Assembly (NCBI GenBank): GCA_022750055.1 | Contig: JAKIWL010000001.1 | Coordinates: 310,001-374,000 of the forward strand | DNA: 64,000 bases | Direction: 5' to 3' | From: Thermoplasmata archaeon | Lineage (GTDB): Archaea > Thermoplasmatota > Thermoplasmata > Lutacidiplasmatales > UBA184 | In this document: positions 30,495-38,715 of the stretch, piece after piece | How the letters are laid out: every line of letters starts with the position of its first letter | Position numbering within the stretch: position 1 is the first letter of the stretch | Notes under the pieces: generated by a model | Databases searched by the model: none | The model's input: the letters and a program-made list of their open reading frames with translations, nothing else | What the model was told of the DNA's origin: nothing | Program-made: the position numbers and the translations under genes

Positions 30495-32771
30495 GTGCCC
30501 CGCTATTTCGTCGGCGTTGCGTGGCCGTACGCGAACGGACCGTTCCACATCGGTCACCTCGCCGGAGCGTACCTCCCCGGCGATGCGTTCGCGCGGTTCC
30601 ACCGACTCCGGGGGGACGAGGTCCTCATGGTCTCGGGGTCGGATATGCACGGCACCCCGATCCTCGTGCGGGCCGAGCGCGAGGGCACCACGCCCGAGGC
30701 GGTCGCGCGCCGCTTCGATGCCGTGAACCGGCAGGCCTTCGAGCGGCTGGGCTTCACCTTCGACCGATTCACCGACACGCACACCATCCTGCACGAGCGC
30801 ACCGTTCAGGAACTCTTCCTCCGCCTCCTCGAACGGGGATTCGTGGGCCGTCGGACGGAGGCGAACCCGTTCTGTCCGAAGCACCAGCGATTCCTCCCGG
30901 ACCGGTATCTGCTGGGCATCTGTCCGCACTGCGGGTATGACCGAGCCCGCGGCGACGAGTGTGAGAACTGCGGGAGGGCGCTCGAGGCGACCCAGTTGGG
31001 TTCGCCCAGATGCAGCCTATGCGGGACCCCGGCCGAATTCCGACCGTCGGAGCACTTCTACCTGCTGCTCGACCGACTCGCGCCGGAGCTTCGTCGGTAC
31101 GTCGACGAGCATCGCGAGTGGCGTCCCAGCGTCGCGAAGGTCGCCGCCAACTTCCTCAGCGAGGGCCTCCACCCGACGCCGATCACCCGCGACCTCGACT
31201 GGGGGATCCCGATCCCGCTTGAGGGGTACGAGTCCAAGCGTTTCTACGTCTGGTTCGACGCCCTGATCGGGTACCTGTCGGCCTCGAAGGAATGGGCGGT
31301 CCGTGCGGGACGGCCGGACGCCTGGAAGCGGTATTGGGACCCGAAGGAACGTACCCGACACTACTACTTCATCGGCAAGGACAACACCTTCCACCACGCG
31401 ATCCTCTGGCCCGGAATCCTGCTCGGCGTGGGCGACCTGCCGCTTCCCGACGAGGTCGCGGCCAACGAGTGGCTCGTCCTAGGGGGTCGGAAGCTCGCGA
31501 AATCCGGGGGTCCGGAGGAGGACGCGACCGTCCCCTCCCTGCTCGAGGAGTACCCGCCCGATCACATCCGCTTCTACGCCGCTCTCCTCGCTCCCCAGAA
31601 CCACGATACCGAGTTCAACGCGGAGGAGTTCCGACGGTTGTACGACGAGGTGTTGGCGAACCAGTTCGGCAACCTTGCCCAACGGCTCCTGATCCTGACG
31701 AGGGATCGACTCGGGGGGATCGTGCCCGCGGCCTCCGACGCGGCTGCCGTGGGACGAACGGGAGGGATCGGCGAGCGGATCCGCTCCGCCCACGAACGGA
31801 TCACCGCCGAGTTCGAGCGGGTCCATCTGAAGGAGGCGCTCGAGCTCTCGCTTGCGGAGGTTCGGGAAGGGAATCGACGCTTCCACGAGGCGAAGCCTTG
31901 GGAGGCATCCGACGAGGACCGCCGAGCGGCGGTCCAGGAGGGACTCTGGCTTCTCAAGGCGCTCACCGTCTGGCTCGCCCCCTTCCTTCCATTCGCTTCG
32001 GAGGCGCTGAATCGGATGCTCGGTGCCTCCGGGCCGCCCGGACCCGGAGACTGGGACCAGGTGCTGACGCCCCCCGAACCCGGACGCCACCTCGGAGAGA
32101 TCCGTCCCCTGTTCCCCCGCAAGGACCGACCCGAACCGGTTGGCGGGGCGACACCTCACCCGACGCGCCATGGGAGCCCGCCCGGGACCGAGGGTGAGGC
32201 CGTACTCGACATTCGGGCCGCCACGATCCGGGAGGCAGCTCCGCACCCTTCTGCGGACCGGTTATACGTCCTCACGATCGACGCCGGAGAACCGACGCCC
32301 CGGACCGTCGTAGCCGGCCTGCGCGCGTCCTACACGGTCGAAGAGCTCCGGGGGCGCCGCGTCGCTCTCCTCGCGAATCTCGAGCCGAGGCGGATCCGGA
32401 CGATCGAGAGCCAGGGCATGGTCCTCGCCGCCGAGTCCGAAGGTCGCGTGTCCCTTCTGATCCCGCCGGGTTCGGTGGCAGAAGGCGCTCGCATCCTCGG
32501 CGTGACCGCCGGCCGGGGACCCCTACGATACGAGACCTTCACCGGCGTGGATCTGCGCATCGGACGCGTGAAGGATCGGATCGGGATCGACCGGGTGCGC
32601 ATCGATGTGGGGGACCGGACGGTGGAGGCGGCCGGACCCTGGGAGGAGGGTACCGCCGTCGTGATCCGGGCCGATCCATCCGACCCCCAACGTGGAAGCG
32701 TGGTGGCCTTCGGACCGGGGCTCCCGCTCTCCGCAGGTCCGGATGCCCCGCCCGGGGCGAAGGTCCGGTGA
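30495..32771 (+). CDS. metG: methionyl-tRNA synthetase with C-terminal tRNA-binding domain
   Basis: About 758 residues from the GTG at 30495, which has ggagg four bases upstream. Class I signatures are GPFHIGHLAGAY (HIGH) and GGRKLAKSGGP, a KMSKS variant. Two zinc knuckles occur near 125-180 (CPKHQ..CPHCGY and CENCGR..CSLCGT). The last 150 residues form an EMAP/Trbp111-like OB domain (VLDIRAATIREAAPHPSADRLYV split here at the key HPSADRL) fused to the enzyme. After it comes an extra copy-like start (TGVDLRIGRVKDRIG). The long upstream frame to 30318 reaches into the thyX start and was rejected. Confidence 0.94.
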   Translation: MPRYFVGVAWPYANGPFHIGHLAGAYLPGDAFARFHRLRGDEVLMVSGSDMHGTPILVRAEREGTTPEAVARRFDAVNRQAFERLGFTFDRFTDTHTILHERTVQELFLRLLERGFVGRRTEANPFCPKHQRFLPDRYLLGICPHCGYDRARGDECENCGRALEATQLGSPRCSLCGTPAEFRPSEHFYLLLDRLAPELRRYVDEHREWRPSVAKVAANFLSEGLHPTPITRDLDWGIPIPLEGYESKRFYVWFDALIGYLSASKEWAVRAGRPDAWKRYWDPKERTRHYYFIGKDNTFHHAILWPGILLGVGDLPLPDEVAANEWLVLGGRKLAKSGGPEEDATVPSLLEEYPPDHIRFYAALLAPQNHDTEFNAEEFRRLYDEVLANQFGNLAQRLLILTRDRLGGIVPAASDAAAVGRTGGIGERIRSAHERITAEFERVHLKEALELSLAEVREGNRRFHEAKPWEASDEDRRAAVQEGLWLLKALTVWLAPFLPFASEALNRMLGASGPPGPGDWDQVLTPPEPGRHLGEIRPLFPRKDRPEPVGGATPHPTRHGSPPGTEGEAVLDIRAATIREAAPHPSADRLYVLTIDAGEPTPRTVVAGLRASYTVEELRGRRVALLANLEPRRIRTIESQGMVLAAESEGRVSLLIPPGSVAEGARILGVTAGRGPLRYETFTGVDLRIGRVKDRIGIDRVRIDVGDRTVEAAGPWEEGTAVVIRADPSDPQRGSVVAFGPGLPLSAGPDAPPGAKVR

Positions 32772-32780
32772 GCTCCTTCG

Positions 32781-33449
32781 ATGCGTCTCGACCTTCACGT
32801 CCATAGCGTTCGATCGCCCGACTCCGCCCTGCGACTCGCCGACATCATCGACCTCCTCGGGGTCCACGGACTCCAGGGGTTCGCGCTGACCGACCACAAC
32901 ACCATCGACGGTCACTCCGCCCTCCGGGAGGTCGCGGCCCGATTCCCCCAGTACCGGTTCATCCCCGGCGTCGAGGTGTCGACCGAGGAAGGTCACCTAC
33001 TCGTCTACGGGTGCTCGGAACTCCCTCCGATCCGTCGGCCGCTATCGGAGACGCTCGATTGGGCTCGGGACCGGGCCCTGGTGACCTCGCTCGCCCACCC
33101 GTTTCGGTGGACCCATGGCGTCGGCGGCCGGATCGCCCTGTCGGCGCCCAGCTCCGCGATCGAGACGATGAACGGGCACAACCGGGAAGTCCCGAACGCC
33201 AGGGCCGCCCTGTTGGCCTCCCGACGGGGCATCGGGGAGACCGGCGGGAGCGACGCGCACACCCGGTCCGATATCGGTCGGGCCTGGACCGAGTTCCGCG
33301 AGGACATGGTGGACATCCCCGACCTGCTTTCCGAGATCCCTCGCGGGCACACCCGGGCGCTGGGGCAATCCCGGACCGCCTCGGAGGGAGTCCGGCTGGC
33401 CTTGCAAAGCGGCCTGCGACGGGTCGCCCGCGGTTTTCGGTCGATCTAA
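32781..33449 (+). CDS. PHP-domain metal-dependent phosphoesterase
   Basis: 222 residues. All PHP metal motifs are present: LDLHVHS at the start, TDHNTIDGH, a Glu in PGVEVST, SLAHPFR and GSDAHTRSD. PHP proteins hydrolyse phosphoesters such as 3',5'-bisphosphates or histidinol phosphate; the substrate is unassigned. It begins nine bases after metG and is probably in the same transcript. Its stop overlaps that of the convergent DsbA-like gene by four bases. Confidence 0.88.
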   Translation: MRLDLHVHSVRSPDSALRLADIIDLLGVHGLQGFALTDHNTIDGHSALREVAARFPQYRFIPGVEVSTEEGHLLVYGCSELPPIRRPLSETLDWARDRALVTSLAHPFRWTHGVGGRIALSAPSSAIETMNGHNREVPNARAALLASRRGIGETGGSDAHTRSDIGRAWTEFREDMVDIPDLLSEIPRGHTRALGQSRTASEGVRLALQSGLRRVARGFRSI

Positions 33450-33985
33450 CGGGGAGGGGCCTTCTTCAGCGCGTCGAGCAAGGGTAGGAACTCGTACTCC
33501 CCGACCTGCAGGGTCCCGTTCACGAAGAACGTGGGCGTGTCTCCCACCCCGTCTTCGTCCGCCATCTCCACGTCCTCCGCGACCCGCCGCGCCGCTTCCC
33601 CCGAGGCGAGGTCGCGCTCGAACACGCTCATGTCGACGGGGAGGCCGCGAGCGATCTCGCGGAGCCGGCGGTCATCGAGCTCGCCCTGATGGTCGAGCAA
33701 GCGGTCATGCATCAGCCAGAACTTCCCCTGGAATCCGGCCGACTCTGCGGCCTCGGCGGCGGCCTGCGAGCGCGGGTGCCGCTTGGGTTGGGGGAAGTTG
33801 CGGAACGCCACGCATAGATCGTCCCCCAACTCCCGCACGATCTCCCGGACTGTCGCCATCGCGAGGCGGCACGCGCTCGATTCGTAGTCTCCGTACTCGA
33901 CCAGCTGGTAGCGAGCCGACCGCGGGCCAAGGAGGTGATCTCGTTCCTCGACGGGTAGGACCAATTCGGGAAACACCTTCTCCAT
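33446..33985 (-). CDS. DsbA-like thioredoxin-fold protein lacking the first active-site Cys
   Basis: About 179 residues. The fold is DsbA/NhaA-associated thioredoxin: LGPRSARYQLVEYGDYESSACRLA, then the helical insertion, then GDTPTFFVNGTLQVGEYEF with the cis-Pro after Thr. The usual CxxC is replaced by SSAC, so only the second Cys remains. It therefore cannot be a normal disulfide oxidase and may be a monothiol reductase, isomerase or binding protein. No signal peptide is seen. A TATA-like patch (34008-34018, minus strand) sits 28 bases upstream of the ATG at 33985; the much longer frame to 34762 overlaps the aquaporin and is spurious. Confidence 0.82.
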   Translation of the reverse strand: MEKVFPELVLPVEERDHLLGPRSARYQLVEYGDYESSACRLAMATVREIVRELGDDLCVAFRNFPQPKRHPRSQAAAEAAESAGFQGKFWLMHDRLLDHQGELDDRRLREIARGLPVDMSVFERDLASGEAARRVAEDVEMADEDGVGDTPTFFVNGTLQVGEYEFLPLLDALKKAPPR

Positions 33986-34199
33986 GGGCGGCGCGCGACG
34001 TGCGGCGTACACCTTTGACCCTTTCGCTCGCCGCGATCGACCCCAACCCTTCGAACGCGTCCGAGCGAGGTCGCCGTGGGCGAGGTCGAGGGACCTCGCG
34101 CCGGGCGTTCGAAAGGCGGATAATCCAGACCCCACCTTCGGGAGACCGTACGCACGACCCGACACGGCCGTCCATCGCATCTTGCCCTCGAACCGGGCG

Positions 34200-35153
34200 A
34201 TGGGCCAAGCCATGAACGCCCCCCTGGGTCCGGACCAGACGACCTCCCTGAAGGGGATGGGCTCCACGGGCTGGTTCGAGGTCAACCGCCGGGGGTTCGA
34301 CGACCCGCGACTCGAGTGGCGGAGACTGTTCGCCGAGGGGTTCGGGACGTTCTTCCTCGTTACGGTCGCCGCGGGGGCCGGCGTCGTCTCGGCGGTGGAA
34401 CCCGGTTCGGTGGGACGCGTCGCCTCCGTCGTGGCACCGGGCTTGATGGTGATGGCCATCATCCTGTTCATGGGCGCCGTCTCGGGGGCGCATCTCAACC
34501 CGGCGGTCAGCATCGCGTTCGCGGCACGGGGGGACTTTCCGTGGCGACGGGTTCCGGGGTACATCGTCGCCCAACTGATCGGAGCCAGCGCCGCGGGCGG
34601 CTTCCTCGCGCTCCTCTTCGGCCACGTCGGGATGTTGGGGGCGACCGAGCCGTCGGTGGGGATCAGCGACGTGCAGGCGGTGGTCCTGGAGATCGTGCTG
34701 ACCCTCGGGCTGGTGAGCACGATCCTCGGCACCGCTTCCAAGGCCCAGAACGTCGGGCCCATCGCGGCGCTCGCGGTCGGGGGCTACGTGGCGCTCGCGG
34801 GTCTCTGGGGTTCCCCGATCAGCGGCGCCTCTATGAACCCGGCTCGCTCGTTCGGCCCGGATCTTGTCCTCCTGAACTTCTCCCACTACTGGGTGTACGC
34901 GGTGGGACCCGTCACGGGCGCGTTGTTGGCGGTGGGCGTCGCGTTCATCCTCCGAGGCCCGGGGGGAGATGAGCCGGCGATCCAGGCAGCCCAGGGACGA
35001 CTCGAGGAGTTCCTTCCCCTTCCGGGGCGGCCCCCTGACGGGATCGGACCCTCGGGTAGGATCCGAGGCGGGTCTCCCGGACCGAACACGGACACGCCCC
35101 CAACCCCCGATCCGCGCAGACCCGGCGACCCGGCCCTACCCCCTTTCGGTTAG
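34200..35153 (+). CDS. aquaporin / glycerol facilitator (MIP family)
   Basis: About 317 residues from the ATG at 34200. Forms a membrane channel for water or small neutral solutes. The two pore half-helices carry the hallmark NPA motifs in SGAHLNPAVSIAF and SGASMNPARSFGPDL, and six membrane helices are visible. The Arg after the second NPA is the selectivity-filter Arg; the surrounding residues favour a water channel over a glycerol facilitator, but this is uncertain. The C-terminal 70 residues are Pro/Gly-rich and disordered. The frame extends upstream to 33984, but that part overlaps the DsbA-like gene region and lacks membrane character. Confidence 0.92.
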   Translation: MGQAMNAPLGPDQTTSLKGMGSTGWFEVNRRGFDDPRLEWRRLFAEGFGTFFLVTVAAGAGVVSAVEPGSVGRVASVVAPGLMVMAIILFMGAVSGAHLNPAVSIAFAARGDFPWRRVPGYIVAQLIGASAAGGFLALLFGHVGMLGATEPSVGISDVQAVVLEIVLTLGLVSTILGTASKAQNVGPIAALAVGGYVALAGLWGSPISGASMNPARSFGPDLVLLNFSHYWVYAVGPVTGALLAVGVAFILRGPGGDEPAIQAAQGRLEEFLPLPGRPPDGIGPSGRIRGGSPGPNTDTPPTPDPRRPGDPALPPFG

Positions 35154-35200
35154 GGCCCTCCCCTCACCCCCCCGGAGAGAAGGGCGCGAGGTCGGGAAGG

Positions 35201-35273
35201 AGCCGAGGGAGGGAATCGAACCCCCAGGAAACGGATCTGCAGTCCGTCGCATTAACCATTCTGCCACCTCGGC
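35201..35273 (-). tRNA. tRNA-Cys (GCA)
   Basis: On the minus strand the 73 bases fold as a cloverleaf: acceptor gccgagg with cctcggc, anticodon stem acgga with tccgt around loop ctgcaga (anticodon GCA), and T arm ggggg-ttcgatt-ccctc. No CCA is encoded and no intron is seen. The discriminator is U. Confidence 0.93.
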
Positions 35274-35296
35274 GCGGACCGCGCCACGCCCCTTGG

Positions 35297-35306
35297 GAAT
35301 ATAGAG
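35297..35306 (-). promoter_or_regulatory. TATA box of tRNA-Cys
   Basis: On the minus strand the patch reads ctctatattc and lies about 27 bases before the tRNA 5' end, ideal for an archaeal tRNA promoter. Confidence 0.6.
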
Positions 35307-35444
35307 TTCGGTGAGGTCGAAATCGTCCTCCCGACAGAGCGGCCTTCTGCGGACCGCAACGATCGAACGCGCCCCGCTCGATCGGTGGTGGCTATGGTCT
35401 CGGCGAGAGCGCAAGGATTTTTCCTTTCGCGTTCTCCCGCCGTT

Positions 35445-36623
35445 GTGGCGACGAGCGAGACCCCGGTGGTCGTGCTCGGGGCCGGCTACGCCGGCGTCAA
35501 GCTCGCCAACGAACTTTCCCGCAAGACCGACGGCCATGTCCCAATCCTGCTCGTCGACCGGCACCCCGTGCACGTCGTGCGGACCGAGCTCTACGAGCTC
35601 GGACAGCTGGCCGAGAAAGGGAGCGACGTCCGAAAGTGGGCGATCCCGATCCAGCGCGTCATCGGCCGGCGAGGCGTGGTCTACCGGGAGGGGACCGTGG
35701 AGGCGATCGACCTCGACCGTTCGGTCGTGACGGTCTCGGGTGAACAACAGCCCTACTCCGGTCTCGGGGTGTGCCTGGGCAACGTTCCCGCCTACTACGG
35801 AGTGGCCGGCGCGGAGTCGCTCTACCAGGTCTACCGCCTCTCCGGTGCGATGCGCCTCGCCCATGCGCTCCACCGGGCCGAGGCGGACTCTTCGGCCCTT
35901 CCGGCGGGGGAGCGGGTCCGGGTGGTGGTCGTCGGGGGAGGCTCGACGGGTACCGAGGTCGCCGCCGAGATCGCGACCACGGATTGGCGACGGTTGGTCG
36001 GCTCCTCGTCCCGTCCCCCTTCCGTTACCCTCGTCTGCGGAGCCCTCCCTTTCCTGAGCGGCCTATCGGGGGGTCTCGTGGAACACGCTCGAAGGCTCCT
36101 GCACGACGCCGGAGTCGTGGTCGACGAAGGACGCAACGTAACCGGGGTGCAGGGTTCGGAAATGACCCTCGCGGGCGGGGGTCGCCTCCGCTTCGACATC
36201 GGGGTGTGGGCGGCGGGAGTCGAGGCCCCCCCGTTGATCCGTGCGCTCCCGGTCCCCCACGGTCACGGCGGCCGCCTGGCCGTGGAACCCACCCTCCAGC
36301 TTCCCGGGCATCCTTCCGTGTTTGGCGTGGGCGACGTCATCGAGATGAAGGACCCTCGGTCCGGTGCGCTCATCCCGCAGACCGCTCAGGCGGCGGTGGC
36401 GGAGGCGCGCGTCGCAGCCGAGAACCTGTGGCGCCTGCGAGGAGGGCGATCCCTCCTTCCGTTCGAGTTCCATCAGAGAGGGATGATCGTGTCGCTCGGG
36501 CGCACGAAGGCGGCCGGCCGGGTCGCTCGCGTCACGATCTGGGGCTCTCCCGCCGCGCTGTTGAAATCGCTCGTCGAGGCCGAATACCGGGCCACCGCCC
36601 AATCCGGCCGGGGCGCTTCGTGA
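35445..36623 (+). CDS. type II NADH dehydrogenase-like FAD oxidoreductase
   Basis: About 392 residues from the GTG at 35445, which is 27 bases after a TATA-like patch (aaggatttttcc, 35413-35424). The FAD-binding motif is VVVLGAGYAGVKLANEL and the NAD(P)-binding motif is VVVVGGGSTGTEVAAEIA; VFGVGD near the end is the flavin-contacting GD motif. The order matches NDH-2 and sulfide:quinone reductase relatives. NDH-2 would pass electrons from NADH to quinone at the membrane surface. No SQR-type cysteines are seen, which favours NDH-2. Upstream starts at 35385 and 35394 lie before the TATA patch. Confidence 0.85.
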   Translation: MATSETPVVVLGAGYAGVKLANELSRKTDGHVPILLVDRHPVHVVRTELYELGQLAEKGSDVRKWAIPIQRVIGRRGVVYREGTVEAIDLDRSVVTVSGEQQPYSGLGVCLGNVPAYYGVAGAESLYQVYRLSGAMRLAHALHRAEADSSALPAGERVRVVVVGGGSTGTEVAAEIATTDWRRLVGSSSRPPSVTLVCGALPFLSGLSGGLVEHARRLLHDAGVVVDEGRNVTGVQGSEMTLAGGGRLRFDIGVWAAGVEAPPLIRALPVPHGHGGRLAVEPTLQLPGHPSVFGVGDVIEMKDPRSGALIPQTAQAAVAEARVAAENLWRLRGGRSLLPFEFHQRGMIVSLGRTKAAGRVARVTIWGSPAALLKSLVEAEYRATAQSGRGAS

Positions 36624-36684
36624 GGCGCGCACCCACCCTCGGTGCCACGGCTCCCGCCCTCCCTCGCTCTCCCCCGGGGGGTCG

Positions 36685-37659
36685 ATGAAAGCGCTCGTCC
36701 TGATCGGAGGATTCGGGACGCGATTGCGGCCGATCACGTACGAGGTTCCGAAGCAGTTGATCCCTATCGCCGGCAAGCCCCTCCTGTACCACTGCCTCGA
36801 CCTCCTTCCGAAGGAGGTCGACGGAGCGGCGTTCGCGACCGGGTACAAGGCCGACGCGATCGAACGGTTCGTGCGCGCCAACCCGCTGGGGTTCCCGGTC
36901 GAGACCATCGCCGAGGCCGACCCCCTCGGCAGCGGCGGGGGCATGAAGAACGCCGGCGGCGGGATGAGCGACCCGTTCCTCCTCATGAACTCCGACGTCA
37001 TCTCCGACATCGATGTGACGGCCCTCGTCGCCGCGCATCGGCGTCGCTCGGCGTTCGGTACGATGTACCTCACCGAGGTCGAGGATACGCGACCGTACGG
37101 CGTCGCGGGCCTCGAGCGCGACGATCGGATCGACCGGTTCGTCGAGAAACCGGAGCCGGCCGAATCCCCCTCGCGTTGGATCAACGCCGGGATCTCCATC
37201 TGGAAGCGCGCGGTCCTCGATGCGATCCCGGCCGGCCGTCCGGTGAGCTTCGAGCGGGAGATCCTCCCGGGCCTGCTCGACCGGGGGGTCTACGGCTTCC
37301 GGGGCCGGGGGTTCTGGGAGGACGCGGGGACCCCCGAGCGGCTCCTCCGGGCCCAGCGGCTCCTGTTCGAGGCTGGGCGGGCACCGCCCTCCGCGGTCCC
37401 TCCGGGCACGCGGTCGAGCCGGTACGTTTCCTTCGGCGCGAGGGACCGAGTGGCCGGCGCGACGCTCGGACCGTACGTCACCCTGGGGGAGGACGTGACG
37501 GTCGAACCCGAAGCCCACATCGAGGACTCGATCCTCATGGAAGGGTCGGTCGTCGGAAGGGGCGCCCGGGTGGTCGCCTCGATCCTCGGCCCCCGCACGG
37601 TCGTCGGAGCGGGCCACGACGTGGCTCGATCGGTCCTGGCCGAACGTTCCGGACCCTGA
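36685..37659 (+). CDS. nucleotide-sugar pyrophosphorylase (mannose-1-P guanylyltransferase-like)
   Basis: 324 residues. Transfers a nucleotidyl group to a sugar-1-phosphate. The signature LIGGFGTRLRPITYEVPKQLIPIAGKP holds the G-x-G-T-R-L and Pro-Lys residues; NSDVISDID binds the metal. The C-terminal third is a left-handed beta-helix of hexapeptide repeats (GATLGPYVTLGEDV, then EAHIEDSILMEGSVV). Among relatives, mannose-1-phosphate guanylyltransferase and glucose-1-phosphate thymidylyltransferase are hard to separate from sequence; the former is more common in archaea. It may feed S-layer or protein glycosylation, with the glycosyltransferases at 52950-55282 as possible users. Confidence 0.88.
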   Translation: MKALVLIGGFGTRLRPITYEVPKQLIPIAGKPLLYHCLDLLPKEVDGAAFATGYKADAIERFVRANPLGFPVETIAEADPLGSGGGMKNAGGGMSDPFLLMNSDVISDIDVTALVAAHRRRSAFGTMYLTEVEDTRPYGVAGLERDDRIDRFVEKPEPAESPSRWINAGISIWKRAVLDAIPAGRPVSFEREILPGLLDRGVYGFRGRGFWEDAGTPERLLRAQRLLFEAGRAPPSAVPPGTRSSRYVSFGARDRVAGATLGPYVTLGEDVTVEPEAHIEDSILMEGSVVGRGARVVASILGPRTVVGAGHDVARSVLAERSGP

Positions 37660-37674
37660 GCCCCTCCGGCGGGG

Positions 37675-38715
37675 TCAGCCAAACGAAGGGCCCGTCACGA
37701 CCACCTTGAGGGCCGTCTCGGGGGTGGAGGCGGTCCGGAACGCCTCCTCGATGCGGTCGAGCGGAAAGCGGTGGGTCACGAGGCCGCTCAGGTCCAGGCG
37801 GCCGCCGGTGAGCCGTTGATGGACCTCGGCGATATCCGCTTCGGTCGTCGCGTACGACGGAATGATCCGGATCCCGGACAGATAGAGCTCCTGCAGGTCT
37901 GCCTCGAGCCGACTTCCCCGTTCGGACAACCCGAACAGATTGACGGTGCCGCCGCGGCGCACCAGTCGAGGGGCAAGACGGACCGCCGGCGGAGCCCCGG
38001 TGGCGACCACCGCGAGGTCGACGCCCCGACCGGCCGTGGCGCTAGAAACCTGGGCCTCTACGGTCGCCGGGTCGGTCGGATCGACGACCAAGTCGGCTCC
38101 CCCATCGCGGGCCGCCCGTCGTCTTCGCTCCGAAAGCTCCGCCCCTCCGACCCAGGCCGCTCCCCAGGCTCGGGCGAGGCGGGCATACAGGAGGCCCACC
38201 GGACCTAGGCCGAGGATGAAAACGGAATCCCCCTCCCGGAATCCGACCCGCCGCAGCGCGGTCAGCGCGCAGGCCGCGGGTTCGAGCAAGGTCCCCACCT
38301 CCCACCCGACCGACGGGTCGAGCCGAAGGATCGCCCCCCGGGCGACGTTCTCCGATGGCACGCGGAACTGCTCGGCAAAGCCTCCGGGGTCGAGGTTCGT
38401 CGTGGCGTAGGAGGGACAGAAGGTGAGGTCGCCGCGTCGGCAGACCTCGCAGGACAGACACGGGACGTGGTGGTGGACGAACACCCGGTCCCCGATCGCG
38501 AGTCCTCCGACGCCCTCGCCCAGAGCCGCTACAGTCCCGACCGGTTCGTGGCCGATCCGTCCCTGCGTCTGGTAGCGCCCGCGCAGCTTCTCCAGGTCCG
38601 TCCCGCACACCCCGCACGCGGCGAGCTCCACGACGACCTCCCCCTCGCGGGGGCGGGGGGACGGTAGCTCGTCGAGGACCAGGGTTCCCGGCGACGCAAG
38701 CCGAGCGGCCTTCAT
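37675..38715 (-). CDS. zinc-dependent medium-chain alcohol dehydrogenase
   Basis: About 346 residues from the ATG at 38715. MDR family: catalytic zinc ligands in AACGVCGTDLEKLRG and GHEPVGTV, structural zinc cysteines in PCLSCEVCRRGDLTFC, and the NAD-binding LGLGPVGLLYARLARA. Substrate could be a sugar, sorbitol, threonine or alcohol. The start overlaps the upstream aminotransferase stop (ATGA), so both are made from one message and may act in one amino-acid or amino-sugar route. The longer frame to 39237 is inside the aminotransferase gene. Confidence 0.9.
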   Translation of the reverse strand: MKAARLASPGTLVLDELPSPRPREGEVVVELAACGVCGTDLEKLRGRYQTQGRIGHEPVGTVAALGEGVGGLAIGDRVFVHHHVPCLSCEVCRRGDLTFCPSYATTNLDPGGFAEQFRVPSENVARGAILRLDPSVGWEVGTLLEPAACALTALRRVGFREGDSVFILGLGPVGLLYARLARAWGAAWVGGAELSERRRRAARDGGADLVVDPTDPATVEAQVSSATAGRGVDLAVVATGAPPAVRLAPRLVRRGGTVNLFGLSERGSRLEADLQELYLSGIRIIPSYATTEADIAEVHQRLTGGRLDLSGLVTHRFPLDRIEEAFRTASTPETALKVVVTGPSFG

